Source of the DNA: CAYYOS01 sp964473355
GTDB taxonomy: Bacteria; Pseudomonadota; Gammaproteobacteria; Burkholderiales; REEB80
Assembly (NCBI GenBank): GCA_964473355.1
Contig: CAYYOS010000002.1
Coordinates: 1 to 50,843 of the forward strand
Length of the DNA: 50,843 nt
Direction: 5' to 3'
Of the stretch, positions 42,917 through 50,843 are shown piece by piece. The translations under genes were made by a program, and so were the position numbers. Position 1 is the stretch's first letter. Each line of letters opens with the position of its first letter. The notes under the pieces were generated by a model. That model ran no database searches. It was not told where the DNA came from and was given only the letters and a program-made list of their open reading frames with translations.

Positions 42917-44872
42917 TTAGTCAATTTCGGCTGCTGCTGCCACCACACTAAAAAACTCCACCACCTCCGCCAAATCCCTCGTCCGCTTCATAGGCGGCAA
43001 ACTACGCCAGATCTTACCCCCATAAGATTTAGTGATTAAACGAGGATCACCGATCATCAACACCCCTCTATCCGTTTCATCGCGAATCAACCTCCCTGCT
43101 CCCTGCTTTAAATTGATAATCGCACGCGGCAATTGGTATTCAAGAAACGCATTACCGCCGGATTGGGCAATATGTTGTATACGCGCAGCGAGCACCGGAT
43201 CATCCGGCGGCGCAAACGGAAGTTTGTCGATGACAACCAAAGAAAGCGCATCCCCGCGCACATCCACACCCTCCCAAAAACTTTGGCTCGCGACCAATAC
43301 GGCGTTGCCCAGTTCGCGAAAACGTTCTAATAATTGCGTGCGCGTTTGCTCGCCTTGCAACAACAAAGGATAAGGCAAGCCTTCTTCTACAAAAGCCGTT
43401 TTAAGAAGTTCGTACGCGGCGCGCATGGCCCGTAGGCTAGTAAACAATAAAAAAGCGCGGCCACCCGAAGCTTTAATAACCGGTAAAGCCGCCCTCACCA
43501 GCGCTTCGGTATAAGAAAGGCTGTTGGGGTCCGGCATACTTAGTGGGACGTACAGTAGTGCTTGCGAGGGATAATCGAATGGGCTTTCCCAAGAAATGGC
43601 GGCGGCCTGAGATAAACCCATCTGTTTTTGGTAGTGACTAAAATCATCCTTTACCGCCAAGGTTGCGGACGTAAATATCCAAGTGCGGCTTTTTTCTTCC
43701 AGCTGTTTTTGAAAAATTTCAGCAATGGATAAAGGTGTCGCCTGAAACTGTACGGCTTGCGCGAAAACTTCTAGCCAGCGCACATACTCTTTTTCATTTT
43801 GCCATTGCTCGAGCAAGGCGTTTAAATTTACCGCGCGGCGCCAGCAATTTTCCAAACCGGGGGCCCGCTGCGCTTGAGATTCCAAAAGCGCGGCCAACTC
43901 TTTTAAGGCATCAATCAAACTGCCTAAGGCGCTCACAAAGGGCGGCGAAACGCTCACTCTTTCATAGGGTATGCGCGTGGTAGGTTCATTAAACGCTAAA
44001 CGTAAATCTCGGGCGGTTTTTTCTAGGAAACGCGCGGCAGGATCCAGCGCTTCGAAATCCGGGGCGCCGCGTGCGCGTTCGGCAATACTGTCCCGGGCTA
44101 ACTCTATGAGCTGCCCGGTGCTGACGCTATAGCCAAAGAATAGGCTCGCGGTTTCCGGTAATTGATGGGCTTCATCCAGGATTATGGTGTTACTCGCGGG
44201 CAAGAGTTCCGCTAGGCCTTCATCGCGCAGCATCACGTCAGCAAAAAATAAGTGGTGATTCACCACCACAATCTCCGCCTCCAGTGCTTTTTTCCGCGCT
44301 TCCATCACAAAACATTTTTTTAGGTGCGGGCATTCTTGCCCTAAACAATTTTCCCGAGATGAAGTCACATAGGACCAAATTCCCGCTTCCTCCGGAACTT
44401 CGCCCAGCCCTGCCTTATCGCCATCCAAGCTGGTCTCCGCATAGCGGACCACCAAGGGCAAATATTCCGCATCTTCACGAGAGTAAAAGCGGCCTTCAAT
44501 GTGGGCGTGCTCTAAATGATAGTGACAAACATAGTTGGCGCGCCCTTTAAGCATGGCGACCGTAACGGGAATTTTTAGGGCATCCCGCACGGCGGGGATA
44601 TCGCGCTTAAACAATTGGTCTTGGAGGTTTTTGGTGCCAGTAGAGATGATGGTCTTACCGCCGTTTAGTATAGCCGGCACCAGATAGGCAAACGTTTTGC
44701 CCGTGCCCGTGCCCGCTTCGGCTATCAGTACTTGCTGGGTTTCCATGGCTTCATAAATGGCGCGGGCCAGCGCCAGTTGCTGCCAGCGGTGCCGATACGC
44801 CGGCGCGGCAAGCGATAGGCTTCCGTTCTCAGCGAAGATAGCGTCTAACACAGGCATGAGGGATTTTAGCAT
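42917..44872 (-). CDS. DinG/YoaA-family ATP-dependent DNA helicase
   Basis: A 651-residue XPD-like 5'-3' helicase with an iron-sulphur cluster, used in repair of damaged or RNA-hybrid DNA. Walker A AEAGTGTGKTFAYLVP near 50-65; four Cys for the Fe-S cluster (YVCHYH near 116, then NCLGQECPHLKKC near 180-192); DEAH near 236; C-terminal motifs SQSFWEGVDVRGD and QGAGRLIRDETDRG. The start ATG at 44872 (MLKSLMP) has GGGGAC upstream; a longer frame to 44932 is less likely. YoaA is the closer match by size. Divergent from the GGDEF/EAL gene with 71 bp between. Confidence 0.92.
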   Translation of the reverse strand: MLKSLMPVLDAIFAENGSLSLAAPAYRHRWQQLALARAIYEAMETQQVLIAEAGTGTGKTFAYLVPAILNGGKTIISTGTKNLQDQLFKRDIPAVRDALKIPVTVAMLKGRANYVCHYHLEHAHIEGRFYSREDAEYLPLVVRYAETSLDGDKAGLGEVPEEAGIWSYVTSSRENCLGQECPHLKKCFVMEARKKALEAEIVVVNHHLFFADVMLRDEGLAELLPASNTIILDEAHQLPETASLFFGYSVSTGQLIELARDSIAERARGAPDFEALDPAARFLEKTARDLRLAFNEPTTRIPYERVSVSPPFVSALGSLIDALKELAALLESQAQRAPGLENCWRRAVNLNALLEQWQNEKEYVRWLEVFAQAVQFQATPLSIAEIFQKQLEEKSRTWIFTSATLAVKDDFSHYQKQMGLSQAAAISWESPFDYPSQALLYVPLSMPDPNSLSYTEALVRAALPVIKASGGRAFLLFTSLRAMRAAYELLKTAFVEEGLPYPLLLQGEQTRTQLLERFRELGNAVLVASQSFWEGVDVRGDALSLVVIDKLPFAPPDDPVLAARIQHIAQSGGNAFLEYQLPRAIINLKQGAGRLIRDETDRGVLMIGDPRLITKSYGGKIWRSLPPMKRTRDLAEVVEFFSVVAAAAEID

Positions 44873-44943
44873 GTCCCCAGCTATGCCATTTAACTTGTAA
44901 TACCGCCGTGCTCTGCTAGGATGAAGTAACAAGGAATAATAAT

Positions 44944-47190
44944 ATGCGCAACGTTATCCCTCTCCATTATCGTCCTAGCTTTTCCATCAGGCATTTTTTT
45001 TGGGCCTTTGCAATCGGCGTAGCGGTTGTCTTTGCAATCAGCGCCTGGGCAATGTGGGGGGAGCTCAATTCTCTGCGCGCGAGTATGTATCAAAAAAATC
45101 TACAGGCGGCCAAGGGCGAATTGCAAACCGCGGTGTTTGCCAGTTTGGGCATGGCCACATTTATCGCGCAAAATCTAAGCGAAGATGAAGATGTACTAGA
45201 TATGCTCGCAGGACCAGTGAACTACGCTCGCTGGAAGAAGAGGAAACTCCGGAATTTAGCGGTCGCGCCTTGGACTCTCGCTGGCATGGATTTATACGAT
45301 AAAGAGGGCGATAGCTTAAACTTGGCTAATGATAGGGACCCGGGAATGCCCCCACGGGTGTTCAGCAGCGAGGCACGAAGAATTTTAGTACGAGAAAAAA
45401 ACCAGGATTTTTTATATGTCTTTTTGCCGGTTAATAGCTCTGGGGCTGCGCCTAAACTCCGCGGGTATGTGGGCATCAAACTAAACTTTTTGCAGTCTTT
45501 GCACCAAGCCCAACGGTATCGCTACCTGGACGCCCGCAGCCTTTCCTTGCAGCAAATTACTAGCGACCAACCCACCCCGGCGCAAATCGTTGAGCGCATG
45601 TCGTTTAAGTTAATGCACGACCCCGAGGCCCAAGCCCTGGAACAAATGACCACCAACTCGTTTACACGGATTGCCTTAATTCTTATAGCGATTTGGATGT
45701 GCGCCTATTTTCTATCTATTTATTTAGTGGGTCGGCCGCTGCTGCGCTTTTCCAAATACTTGGATTTTATGCGCAGCAAGCGTTCTCCTCGACTTTTGGA
45801 AGACGGCGCCTTAGGGTTGTATTCGATAAGGGAACTGGAAAACGTTCGCAAGTCCTTTAACGATTATCAAACTAAGTTGCACGACCTCAATGCCAGTGTT
45901 GAGGATATGGGCAAGGAATTAATTACCTTAACCCACCATGACGCGCTCACCGGAGTATGTAACCGCCACGCCTTCGAAGCCCATTGGGAAAAACTATTAA
46001 CGGGCGCTAAACCCCGTGACGACCAAGTGGCGTTCATGCTGTTTAATTGCGACGATTTCAAGACCATTAACGATACCTACGGACATACGGCAGGTGATTA
46101 CGTCATACGAGGCATCGCCGAATCGCTTTCTACGGCATTAAGGCAGCGCGATCTGCTATATCGGATGTACGGTGACGAATTTGCTACCTTACTCATGAAT
46201 GTGGATAGTATCAATGCCCAAGAGATTGCCACAAAGTGCCTCCAACAAATCTCCAAGTATGACTTTAAACCCTTTGGCATTACCCAACCCGTACGAGTAA
46301 GTGCGGCAATTGCCTATACCGGCAGCGGGGATGACGAGGAATTTAATTTACTGCGCAAGCAAGCGGATATTGCCATGTTTTACGCAAAGCGCATGGTAGA
46401 AAACAAAGTTGCGATTTATAAGCCGGATATGGAAAAAAATGGGCTCTTCGTTTCGAGCCCCGGCATCACCGCCGTCTATGCGGCCATTACCAATCCTCAA
46501 CATATCCGCATGCACTATCAAAAAATGCTTCGCTTAGCGAATTCTGAGATCGCCTACTATGAAGCGTTAGTCCGCATTCAGGACGGGGAGCGGCTAATTA
46601 TGCCTGCCGATATTTTTCCGGTTGTGGAGTCTAAACGTTTAAACGTGGAATTCGATCTGGCTATATTTAAATGCATACAAGCTGATTTGCAACGGGGCAT
46701 TATCCCAAAAGGTGTCGGTATCTCGATCAATGTCTCCGGCCCCAGTATTATTAACACCACTGTGTTGGAAAAGCTGCTCACTTTAGCTATTTTTATCCAA
46801 GAGCACCCTTTACTAATCGAGGTAACGGAAACAGTTTTAATAACCCACATCAGTCAAGCCTCGGTGAATTTAAGCGTCTTGCGTAAGGCCGGTTTTCGAA
46901 TTGCCTTGGATGACTTCGGTAGCGGTTATTCATCATTTCGCTATCTAGCCAACATGCCGGTGGATATTGTGAAGTTTGACATTTCTTTAATTCGGGTTTT
47001 AAGCGGAGATTCACCGCAAAGCAAGGTCATTGAGAATCTCGCGCATCTCATTTTAAATGCCGGCTACGAACTGGTTGCCGAAGGCATAGAAAACCAAGCA
47101 GTATTAAATAAGGTTTTGCGCTTGGGCTTCGCCTACGCCCAAGGCGAGATTTTTGAAATGCCCAAAGAATTGAATCTCACAGCGCCGTAG
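44944..47190 (+). CDS. Membrane GGDEF-EAL protein, degenerate GGDEF, probable c-di-GMP phosphodiesterase
   Basis: A 748-residue inner-membrane protein. Two transmembrane helices (about 18-40 and 244-262) enclose a periplasmic sensor of about 200 residues. Then come HAMP-like/coiled coil (about 265-325), GGDEF (about 335-490) and EAL (about 505-740). The GGDEF active site reads YGDEF (near 408), so cyclase activity is probably lost or altered. The EAL domain keeps YEALVR (near 539), INVSG, EVTET, DDFGSGYSS and AEGIE, so it is likely active. Good ribosome site AAGGA. The NlpC/P60 gene follows 38 nt after its stop. Confidence 0.93.
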   Translation: MRNVIPLHYRPSFSIRHFFWAFAIGVAVVFAISAWAMWGELNSLRASMYQKNLQAAKGELQTAVFASLGMATFIAQNLSEDEDVLDMLAGPVNYARWKKRKLRNLAVAPWTLAGMDLYDKEGDSLNLANDRDPGMPPRVFSSEARRILVREKNQDFLYVFLPVNSSGAAPKLRGYVGIKLNFLQSLHQAQRYRYLDARSLSLQQITSDQPTPAQIVERMSFKLMHDPEAQALEQMTTNSFTRIALILIAIWMCAYFLSIYLVGRPLLRFSKYLDFMRSKRSPRLLEDGALGLYSIRELENVRKSFNDYQTKLHDLNASVEDMGKELITLTHHDALTGVCNRHAFEAHWEKLLTGAKPRDDQVAFMLFNCDDFKTINDTYGHTAGDYVIRGIAESLSTALRQRDLLYRMYGDEFATLLMNVDSINAQEIATKCLQQISKYDFKPFGITQPVRVSAAIAYTGSGDDEEFNLLRKQADIAMFYAKRMVENKVAIYKPDMEKNGLFVSSPGITAVYAAITNPQHIRMHYQKMLRLANSEIAYYEALVRIQDGERLIMPADIFPVVESKRLNVEFDLAIFKCIQADLQRGIIPKGVGISINVSGPSIINTTVLEKLLTLAIFIQEHPLLIEVTETVLITHISQASVNLSVLRKAGFRIALDDFGSGYSSFRYLANMPVDIVKFDISLIRVLSGDSPQSKVIENLAHLILNAGYELVAEGIENQAVLNKVLRLGFAYAQGEIFEMPKELNLTAP

Positions 47191-47228
47191 CACTTTACAA
47201 GTAAGGCAAATGGCGTTTAAATTCCCTT

Positions 47229-47768
47229 ATGCGCCTGCTTTCGATTTATTTATTGATAGCACTATTCAGCTTTCCCTATCAGGGCAACGCCGAGGGTTGG
47301 CCAGCGGACGAGTCGCCGCCACCGGGTTCGGCATTGCTGAATTCCACCGCACCCTTGGCAGCAGAGATCGTTTTATATTCTTTAAGTCTAACCGGAACAC
47401 AGTACAGGTTCGGTGGCGATTCCCCCGATAAAGGCTTCGATTGCAGCGGCTTGATTCGCCACGTTTATCAGAGCGTGGCGGGTTTGTTGCTTCCTCACAG
47501 CGCGCAGGCGATATATGCGGCGGCAACCAAAGTGTCCTTAGATGAACTCCAGCCTGGTGACGTTGTCTTCTACAATACCTTAAAGCGGGCCTACTCCCAT
47601 GTTGGAATTTATTTGGGTAATCAACGCTTCATTCACGCTGCCAGCAGTGGGCGTAGCACGCAGGTGTCGACCATGACGGATAAATATTGGGCTAAAAGGT
47701 ATAACGGCGCCGGGCGACTAATCGCACCCGTTCTGCCGTCGTTAGTACTTACGGAGGAATCCCCATAA
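47229..47768 (+). CDS. Exported NlpC/P60 cysteine peptidase
   Basis: A 179-residue periplasmic hydrolase that cuts peptidoglycan stem peptides (D-gamma-glutamyl-meso-DAP bonds in most relatives). Signal peptide MRLLSIYLLIALFSFPYQGNA (cleavage near 21), then the C40 peptidase domain with catalytic Cys in FDCSGLIRHVY near 69-79, His in YSHVGIYLG near 122-130 and the third residue in RFIHAASSG near 133-141. Its TAA overlaps the next ATG (TAATG), so the next gene is coupled to it. Confidence 0.92.
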   Translation: MRLLSIYLLIALFSFPYQGNAEGWPADESPPPGSALLNSTAPLAAEIVLYSLSLTGTQYRFGGDSPDKGFDCSGLIRHVYQSVAGLLLPHSAQAIYAAATKVSLDELQPGDVVFYNTLKRAYSHVGIYLGNQRFIHAASSGRSTQVSTMTDKYWAKRYNGAGRLIAPVLPSLVLTEESP

Positions 47769-48538
47769 TGTATAGACACTGTTTAAAGGTGACGGTCTTG
47801 GCGCCGATGGCGGCAATTGTTTTCATGACCTCCGTTATGGCTGCCGATTTAACTGCTCAGGAAAAGGAAGATTGGTTTAACGCGGATCCGGAGAAAACTG
47901 CGGCCCAGGTCAACGAAGGGGTGTTAGTTTTTTTAAATAAGCCCCCAACGCAATTGGTTCATCATCACGACAACAGCGTCGTCATCACCAAAAATACCTT
48001 AAAGGACGGCTGGTCCGCCATGACCCAATGTCATCAAAACTTGGATCAGGTCCCAAGGGCACAAATCATGTTTAATCGCGAACGCACCCGTGCCCTCAAA
48101 ATCCAGTCCTACAGCGGCATCAAGAGAGCATGGGTGGAAGAGAACTCGGTGCAACTAGAGGACATGGGTCCAGGTGCTAAGCTTTGTGTTACGGCGGAAT
48201 CTCACAATTTGGTCAATAACGGTGATGGGACTTATAGCTTGTTTAATGGGCCTTTTATGCGGCGATTTTTAGATGGCTACTATCCTATGCGCGTTTCGAT
48301 GAATGTTCGCCTGGCGAGCGCGGAAATGAAATTTGTCGAAATTTATCCGACGAACCAAGAAGGGTTTAAGGTTTGGCAAACTCCTAGAGAAATGCACTTC
48401 GACGCTTGGTTTGAAGGAAAATTAATTACCGAAATTAAATTAAAAACGACAAAGAAGCGCGAACCTGCGGCATTAAAATCTCAGAGCAATCCGTTTTCAG
48501 CAAAAGAAAGCGTCGCATTTTTACCCACGATAAAGTGA
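47768..48538 (+). CDS. Exported protein of unknown function, coupled to the NlpC/P60 gene
   Basis: 256 residues that I do not recognise. Signal peptide (about 1-25, MAAIVFMTSVMAA, cleavage after AA). Then a mixed polar domain with VNEGVLVFL, HHHDNSVVIT, two Cys (WSAMTQCHQN and GAKLCVTAES), and a Tyr/Phe-rich middle (NGPFMRRFLDGYYPMRVSMNVRL). Ends with a basic tail. The ATG overlaps the NlpC/P60 stop by 1 nt, so the pair likely acts together in the periplasm or cell wall. Its last 58 nt lie antisense over the end of radC. Confidence 0.75.
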   Translation: MYRHCLKVTVLAPMAAIVFMTSVMAADLTAQEKEDWFNADPEKTAAQVNEGVLVFLNKPPTQLVHHHDNSVVITKNTLKDGWSAMTQCHQNLDQVPRAQIMFNRERTRALKIQSYSGIKRAWVEENSVQLEDMGPGAKLCVTAESHNLVNNGDGTYSLFNGPFMRRFLDGYYPMRVSMNVRLASAEMKFVEIYPTNQEGFKVWQTPREMHFDAWFEGKLITEIKLKTTKKREPAALKSQSNPFSAKESVAFLPTIK

Positions 48539-49155
48539 TCTAACACTCTTACGTCCACCAATTGCAACGCCTTTTGTAAATTCAGTGTGAGTATCTTATC
48601 CGCCGAACTGGGCTGCGCGGCGCCATCAGGATGGTTGTGAGCAAACATCAAAGCGGCAGCGTTGTGATGCAGGGCGCGCTTAACTACCTCGCGAGGATAA
48701 ACGCTGGTCTCAGTTAGCGTTCCACAAAATAATTCTTCGGACGCAATCACCTGGTGTTGTACATTTAAAAATATTGCCATAAAGACCTCGTGCTGGCGCC
48801 CACCCAGCGACAGTCGCAAATAGTCGCGCACCAGGGTGGGTGAAGAAAGCGCCCCGGTTTCTTTTAAATTTTCTGCCAGGCTACGCCGTGCCAATTCTAC
48901 GATAGCCTGCAATTGGGTGTACTTTGCCGGGCCCACCCCGGGAATTTTCACACACTCAACCAAACTCGCCGCAAATAGTTGCTTTAAAGACCCAAAATGT
49001 GCCAATAGTTCTCGCGCCAAATCCACTGCGCTTTTGCCTTTGCGGCCGGTGCGCAAAAATACCGCCAGTAATTCGGCATCCGATAAACTGGCGGGGCCTT
49101 GCGTAACCAGCTTTTCGCGCGGCCGCTCATTTGCCGGCCAATCATTAATCGCCAT
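48481..49155 (-). CDS. radC: RadC-family JAB-domain protein
   Basis: 224 residues from the ATG at 49155 (MAINDWPANERPREKL); a longer frame to 49341 runs antisense through coaBC and is rejected. N-terminal helix-hairpin-helix part (KIPGVGPAKYTQLQ near 76) and a JAMM-like domain with FAHNHPDGAAQPSSAD (HxHP...S...D) near 174-190. RadC's role in repair is doubtful; metal binding is likely. Its 3' end overlaps the preceding plus-strand gene by 58 nt, and coaBC starts 22 nt from its start codon in the other direction. Confidence 0.93.
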   Translation of the reverse strand: MAINDWPANERPREKLVTQGPASLSDAELLAVFLRTGRKGKSAVDLARELLAHFGSLKQLFAASLVECVKIPGVGPAKYTQLQAIVELARRSLAENLKETGALSSPTLVRDYLRLSLGGRQHEVFMAIFLNVQHQVIASEELFCGTLTETSVYPREVVKRALHHNAAALMFAHNHPDGAAQPSSADKILTLNLQKALQLVDVRVLDHFIVGKNATLSFAENGLL

Positions 49156-49177
49156 GGTGGAGGGATTCACGTAAAAT

Positions 49178-50437
49178 ATGTCCATTATGGAACAAAAGCC
49201 AAAACGGCGCATATTACTAGGCATCACGGGTGGCATTGCGGCGTACAAAGCTGCGGAATTTGTGCGTCTGGCAACGGCAGCGAATTTTGATGTACGAGTC
49301 GTACTCACGGAAGCCGCCACCCAGTTTGTTACTCCTACCACGCTGCAGGCCTTGAGCGGTAATCCCGTTTATAGCGGGTTGTGGGACAGACGCGTTCCTA
49401 ACGCGATGGGTCATATTGAGTTAAGCCGCGACGCTGAATTAATACTCGTTGCCCCCGCTTCGGCCAATTTTATGGCCAAGTTAGCGCATGGTTTGGCGGA
49501 TGATTTACTTTCGACCTTATGCCTGGCTCGCGCCTGTCCTTTGGTTATCGCGCCCGCCATGAATCGTGAAATGTGGCTCAAGCCTGCGACTCAGCGCAAT
49601 GCCGATTCCTTGCGTCAAGATGGCATTCGCCTTATTGAACCTGAAGCTGGTCTTCAAGCATGTGGTGAAACCGGCATTGGGCGCATGGCCGAACCAGCAA
49701 GTTTGCTGGACCATATTACCGCCTTACTCGCACCCCGAGTCTTGCTAGGCCGTCGCGTGCTAATCACAGCCGGGCCGACCCTTGAAGCCATCGATCCCGT
49801 CCGTACGATTACCAATTTGAGTTCCGGAAAAATGGGTTATGCCGTGGCACAAGCGGCTATTGACGCTGGCGCGGAAGTGACTTTAATTAGCGGCCCCACT
49901 GCGCTGCTTCCTCCCCGAGCAGCGAAATTCATTTCCGCTATTAGCGCGGATGCCATGTATGTAGCGGTAATGCAAGAATTAGATCGGGCGGACATTTTTA
50001 TTAGCGCAGCGGCAGTCAGTGACTATAAAATTGCTACACCCGCGCAACACAAAATAAAAAAAAGCGCCGCAGAGCTAAACTTGACGCTCACGCCTACCAA
50101 AGATATTTTACGGGCAGTCGCGAATTTGCCACAGCCGCCTTTCTGCGTCGGTTTTGCAGCGGAAACCTCGGAGCTAGGCAGCCAAGTTGAGGATAAACGA
50201 CTATCAAAAAATCTTCCGCTTATTGCGGCCAATCGTGTTCCGCAAGCTTTTGGTAGCGACGAAAATGAATTGGTGCTCTACGATCAAAACGGTCGCCACA
50301 CTTTACCACGTGGCCCAAAAATCGAGGTGGCGCGAACCTTAATTGGCCACATCGCGCAGATGCTGGGAGAGCGCGCCATAGGGAAATCTAGCTCGCCTAC
50401 TAAGATCGGCAGCGTGGCGCACATAAAAGCAAAATAG
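49178..50437 (+). CDS. coaBC: Bifunctional phosphopantothenoylcysteine decarboxylase / phosphopantothenate-cysteine ligase
   Basis: Two steps of coenzyme A synthesis in one protein. 419 residues. The flavin-binding CoaC half (about 1-190) has GITGGIAAYKAAE, the catalytic His in MGHIELSRDAE near 77, APAMNREMW near 125 and ACGETGIGRMAEP. The CoaB half (about 195-400) has ITAGPTLEAIDPVRTITNLSSGKMG and KIKKSAAELNLTLTPTKDIL near 290. ATG at 49178 with GGAGGG about 15 nt upstream. The dut gene follows after 2 nt. Confidence 0.97.
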   Translation: MSIMEQKPKRRILLGITGGIAAYKAAEFVRLATAANFDVRVVLTEAATQFVTPTTLQALSGNPVYSGLWDRRVPNAMGHIELSRDAELILVAPASANFMAKLAHGLADDLLSTLCLARACPLVIAPAMNREMWLKPATQRNADSLRQDGIRLIEPEAGLQACGETGIGRMAEPASLLDHITALLAPRVLLGRRVLITAGPTLEAIDPVRTITNLSSGKMGYAVAQAAIDAGAEVTLISGPTALLPPRAAKFISAISADAMYVAVMQELDRADIFISAAAVSDYKIATPAQHKIKKSAAELNLTLTPTKDILRAVANLPQPPFCVGFAAETSELGSQVEDKRLSKNLPLIAANRVPQAFGSDENELVLYDQNGRHTLPRGPKIEVARTLIGHIAQMLGERAIGKSSSPTKIGSVAHIKAK

Positions 50438-50439
50438 CA

Positions 50440-50843
50440 GTGCAACCTTCAGCCACCCCCAACCATCAGGATTTAGCTGTTAACTACCGCATCTTAGATG
50501 AGCGGATACGCGCCTTGCCGCCAACGTACGCCAGCGTCGGCGCAGCGGGCGTAGATCTACGCGCCTGCTTGGATGCCCCCTTATCTTTAGCGCCCGGGCA
50601 AACGGAGTTAATTCCCACCGGCATCGCCATACACCTGGCAAATCCTAACGTCGCGGCAGTAATCTTACCCCGTTCCGGCCTAGGTCATAAACACGGCATC
50701 GTATTAGGTAACCTTGTTGGCTTAATCGATTCTGATTATCAAGGACAGTTGTTTGTTTCATGCTGGAATCGCAGTAGCGATACCTTCGTCGTGCAGCCCA
50801 TGGAGCGCATTGCGCAATTGGTCATCGTGCCAGTGATTCAAGC
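50440..50843 (+). CDS. dut: dUTP diphosphatase, N-terminal part (cut by window edge)
   Basis: Hydrolyses dUTP to dUMP, keeping uracil out of DNA. 134 codons are present from a GTG start at 50440, 2 nt after the coaBC stop; the C-terminus is beyond the window. Motifs 1-4 are visible: AGVDLRA (motif 1), PRSGLGHKHGIVLGN (motif 2), GLIDSDYQGQL (motif 3) and ERIAQLVIVP (motif 4); the mobile C-terminal motif 5 is missing only because of the edge. Confidence 0.95.
   Translation, partial: MQPSATPNHQDLAVNYRILDERIRALPPTYASVGAAGVDLRACLDAPLSLAPGQTELIPTGIAIHLANPNVAAVILPRSGLGHKHGIVLGNLVGLIDSDYQGQLFVSCWNRSSDTFVVQPMERIAQLVIVPVIQ

Noticed and set aside
49156..49341. N-terminal extension of radC by 62 codons
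   Set aside because: The extension is antisense to coaBC and absent from RadC proteins; the start at 49155 matches the family.
1..50843. Search for CRISPR arrays, tRNA/rRNA genes, transposases, integrases and phage genes
   Set aside because: No regularly spaced direct repeats, no cloverleaf-like CCA-ended genes, and no transposase or phage-type frames were seen.

Overview
The window looks like chromosomal DNA of a betaproteobacterium, or something close to one; I would guess a Nitrosomonadales- or Burkholderiales-type lineage. Three things suggest this. The LpxA and BamA sequences resemble betaproteobacterial versions as I remember them (LpxA has the REFCTFN-type variant before its catalytic region). 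Several core blocks keep the order usual for beta/gamma genomes: rpsB-tsf-pyrH-frr-uppS-cdsA-dxr-rseP-bamA-skp-lpxD-fabZ-lpxA-lpxB-rnhB, pyrG-kdsA-eno-ftsB, lpxK-trm112-kdsB-adk, and coaBC-dut. There are also selenoneine-type genes (senA, senB). Base composition looks near half G+C by eye. No database search was possible.

Layout. From 1 to 3.4 kb, a minus-strand lipid A/Kdo block (waaA-like gene, lpxK, trm112, kdsB, adk cut by the left edge). At 3.6-4.5 kb, a plus-strand Tat-exported aldo/keto reductase. From 4.6 to 14.6 kb, a long minus-strand series in transcription order senA, trmH-like methyltransferase, TonB-dependent receptor, pyrG, kdsA, eno, ftsB, miaA and a BON lipoprotein; a small palindrome-rich element with 15-bp terminal inverted repeats sits between kdsA and eno. 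From 14.7 to 20 kb, plus-strand genes for a large MHYT-PAS-GAF-PAS-GGDEF-EAL protein and an RDD-SpoIIM fusion. From 20.7 to 26 kb, a minus-strand MoxR/DUF58/DUF4350/DUF4129 cluster with a multi-pass membrane protein. At 26.1 kb, a lone plus-strand senB. From 27.1 to 41.6 kb, the minus-strand translation, isoprenoid and envelope super-operon, with a recognisable promoter, a probable S2 autoregulatory leader and an internal terminator between rpsB and tsf. From 42.2 to 44.9 kb, a dinG/yoaA helicase gene and a membrane protein gene. From 44.9 to 50.8 kb, a GGDEF/EAL protein, an NlpC/P60 hydrolase, an unknown exported protein, radC (minus), coaBC and the start of dut.

The core genes jointly supply the outer membrane: Kdo synthesis and activation (kdsA, kdsB), lipid A (lpxA, lpxD, lpxB, lpxK, fabZ), outer-membrane protein assembly (skp, bamA), envelope stress proteolysis (rseP), and undecaprenyl and phospholipid precursors (dxr, uppS, cdsA).

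The most interesting non-core signals are four. (1) A selenoneine pathway split on the chromosome: senA is translationally coupled to a methyltransferase gene and followed by a TonB receptor, senB is alone about 11.5 kb away, and no senC or egtD is visible. (2) Two inverted copies of a roughly 395-bp noncoding repeat about 21 kb apart, with many hairpins and at least one stem in which sequence changes are compensatory. (3) The terminal-inverted-repeat element inside the kdsA-eno operon. (4) A miaA gene whose conserved N-terminal residues lie upstream of any standard start codon. There are no tRNA or rRNA genes, CRISPR arrays, transposase genes or prophage genes that I can see.
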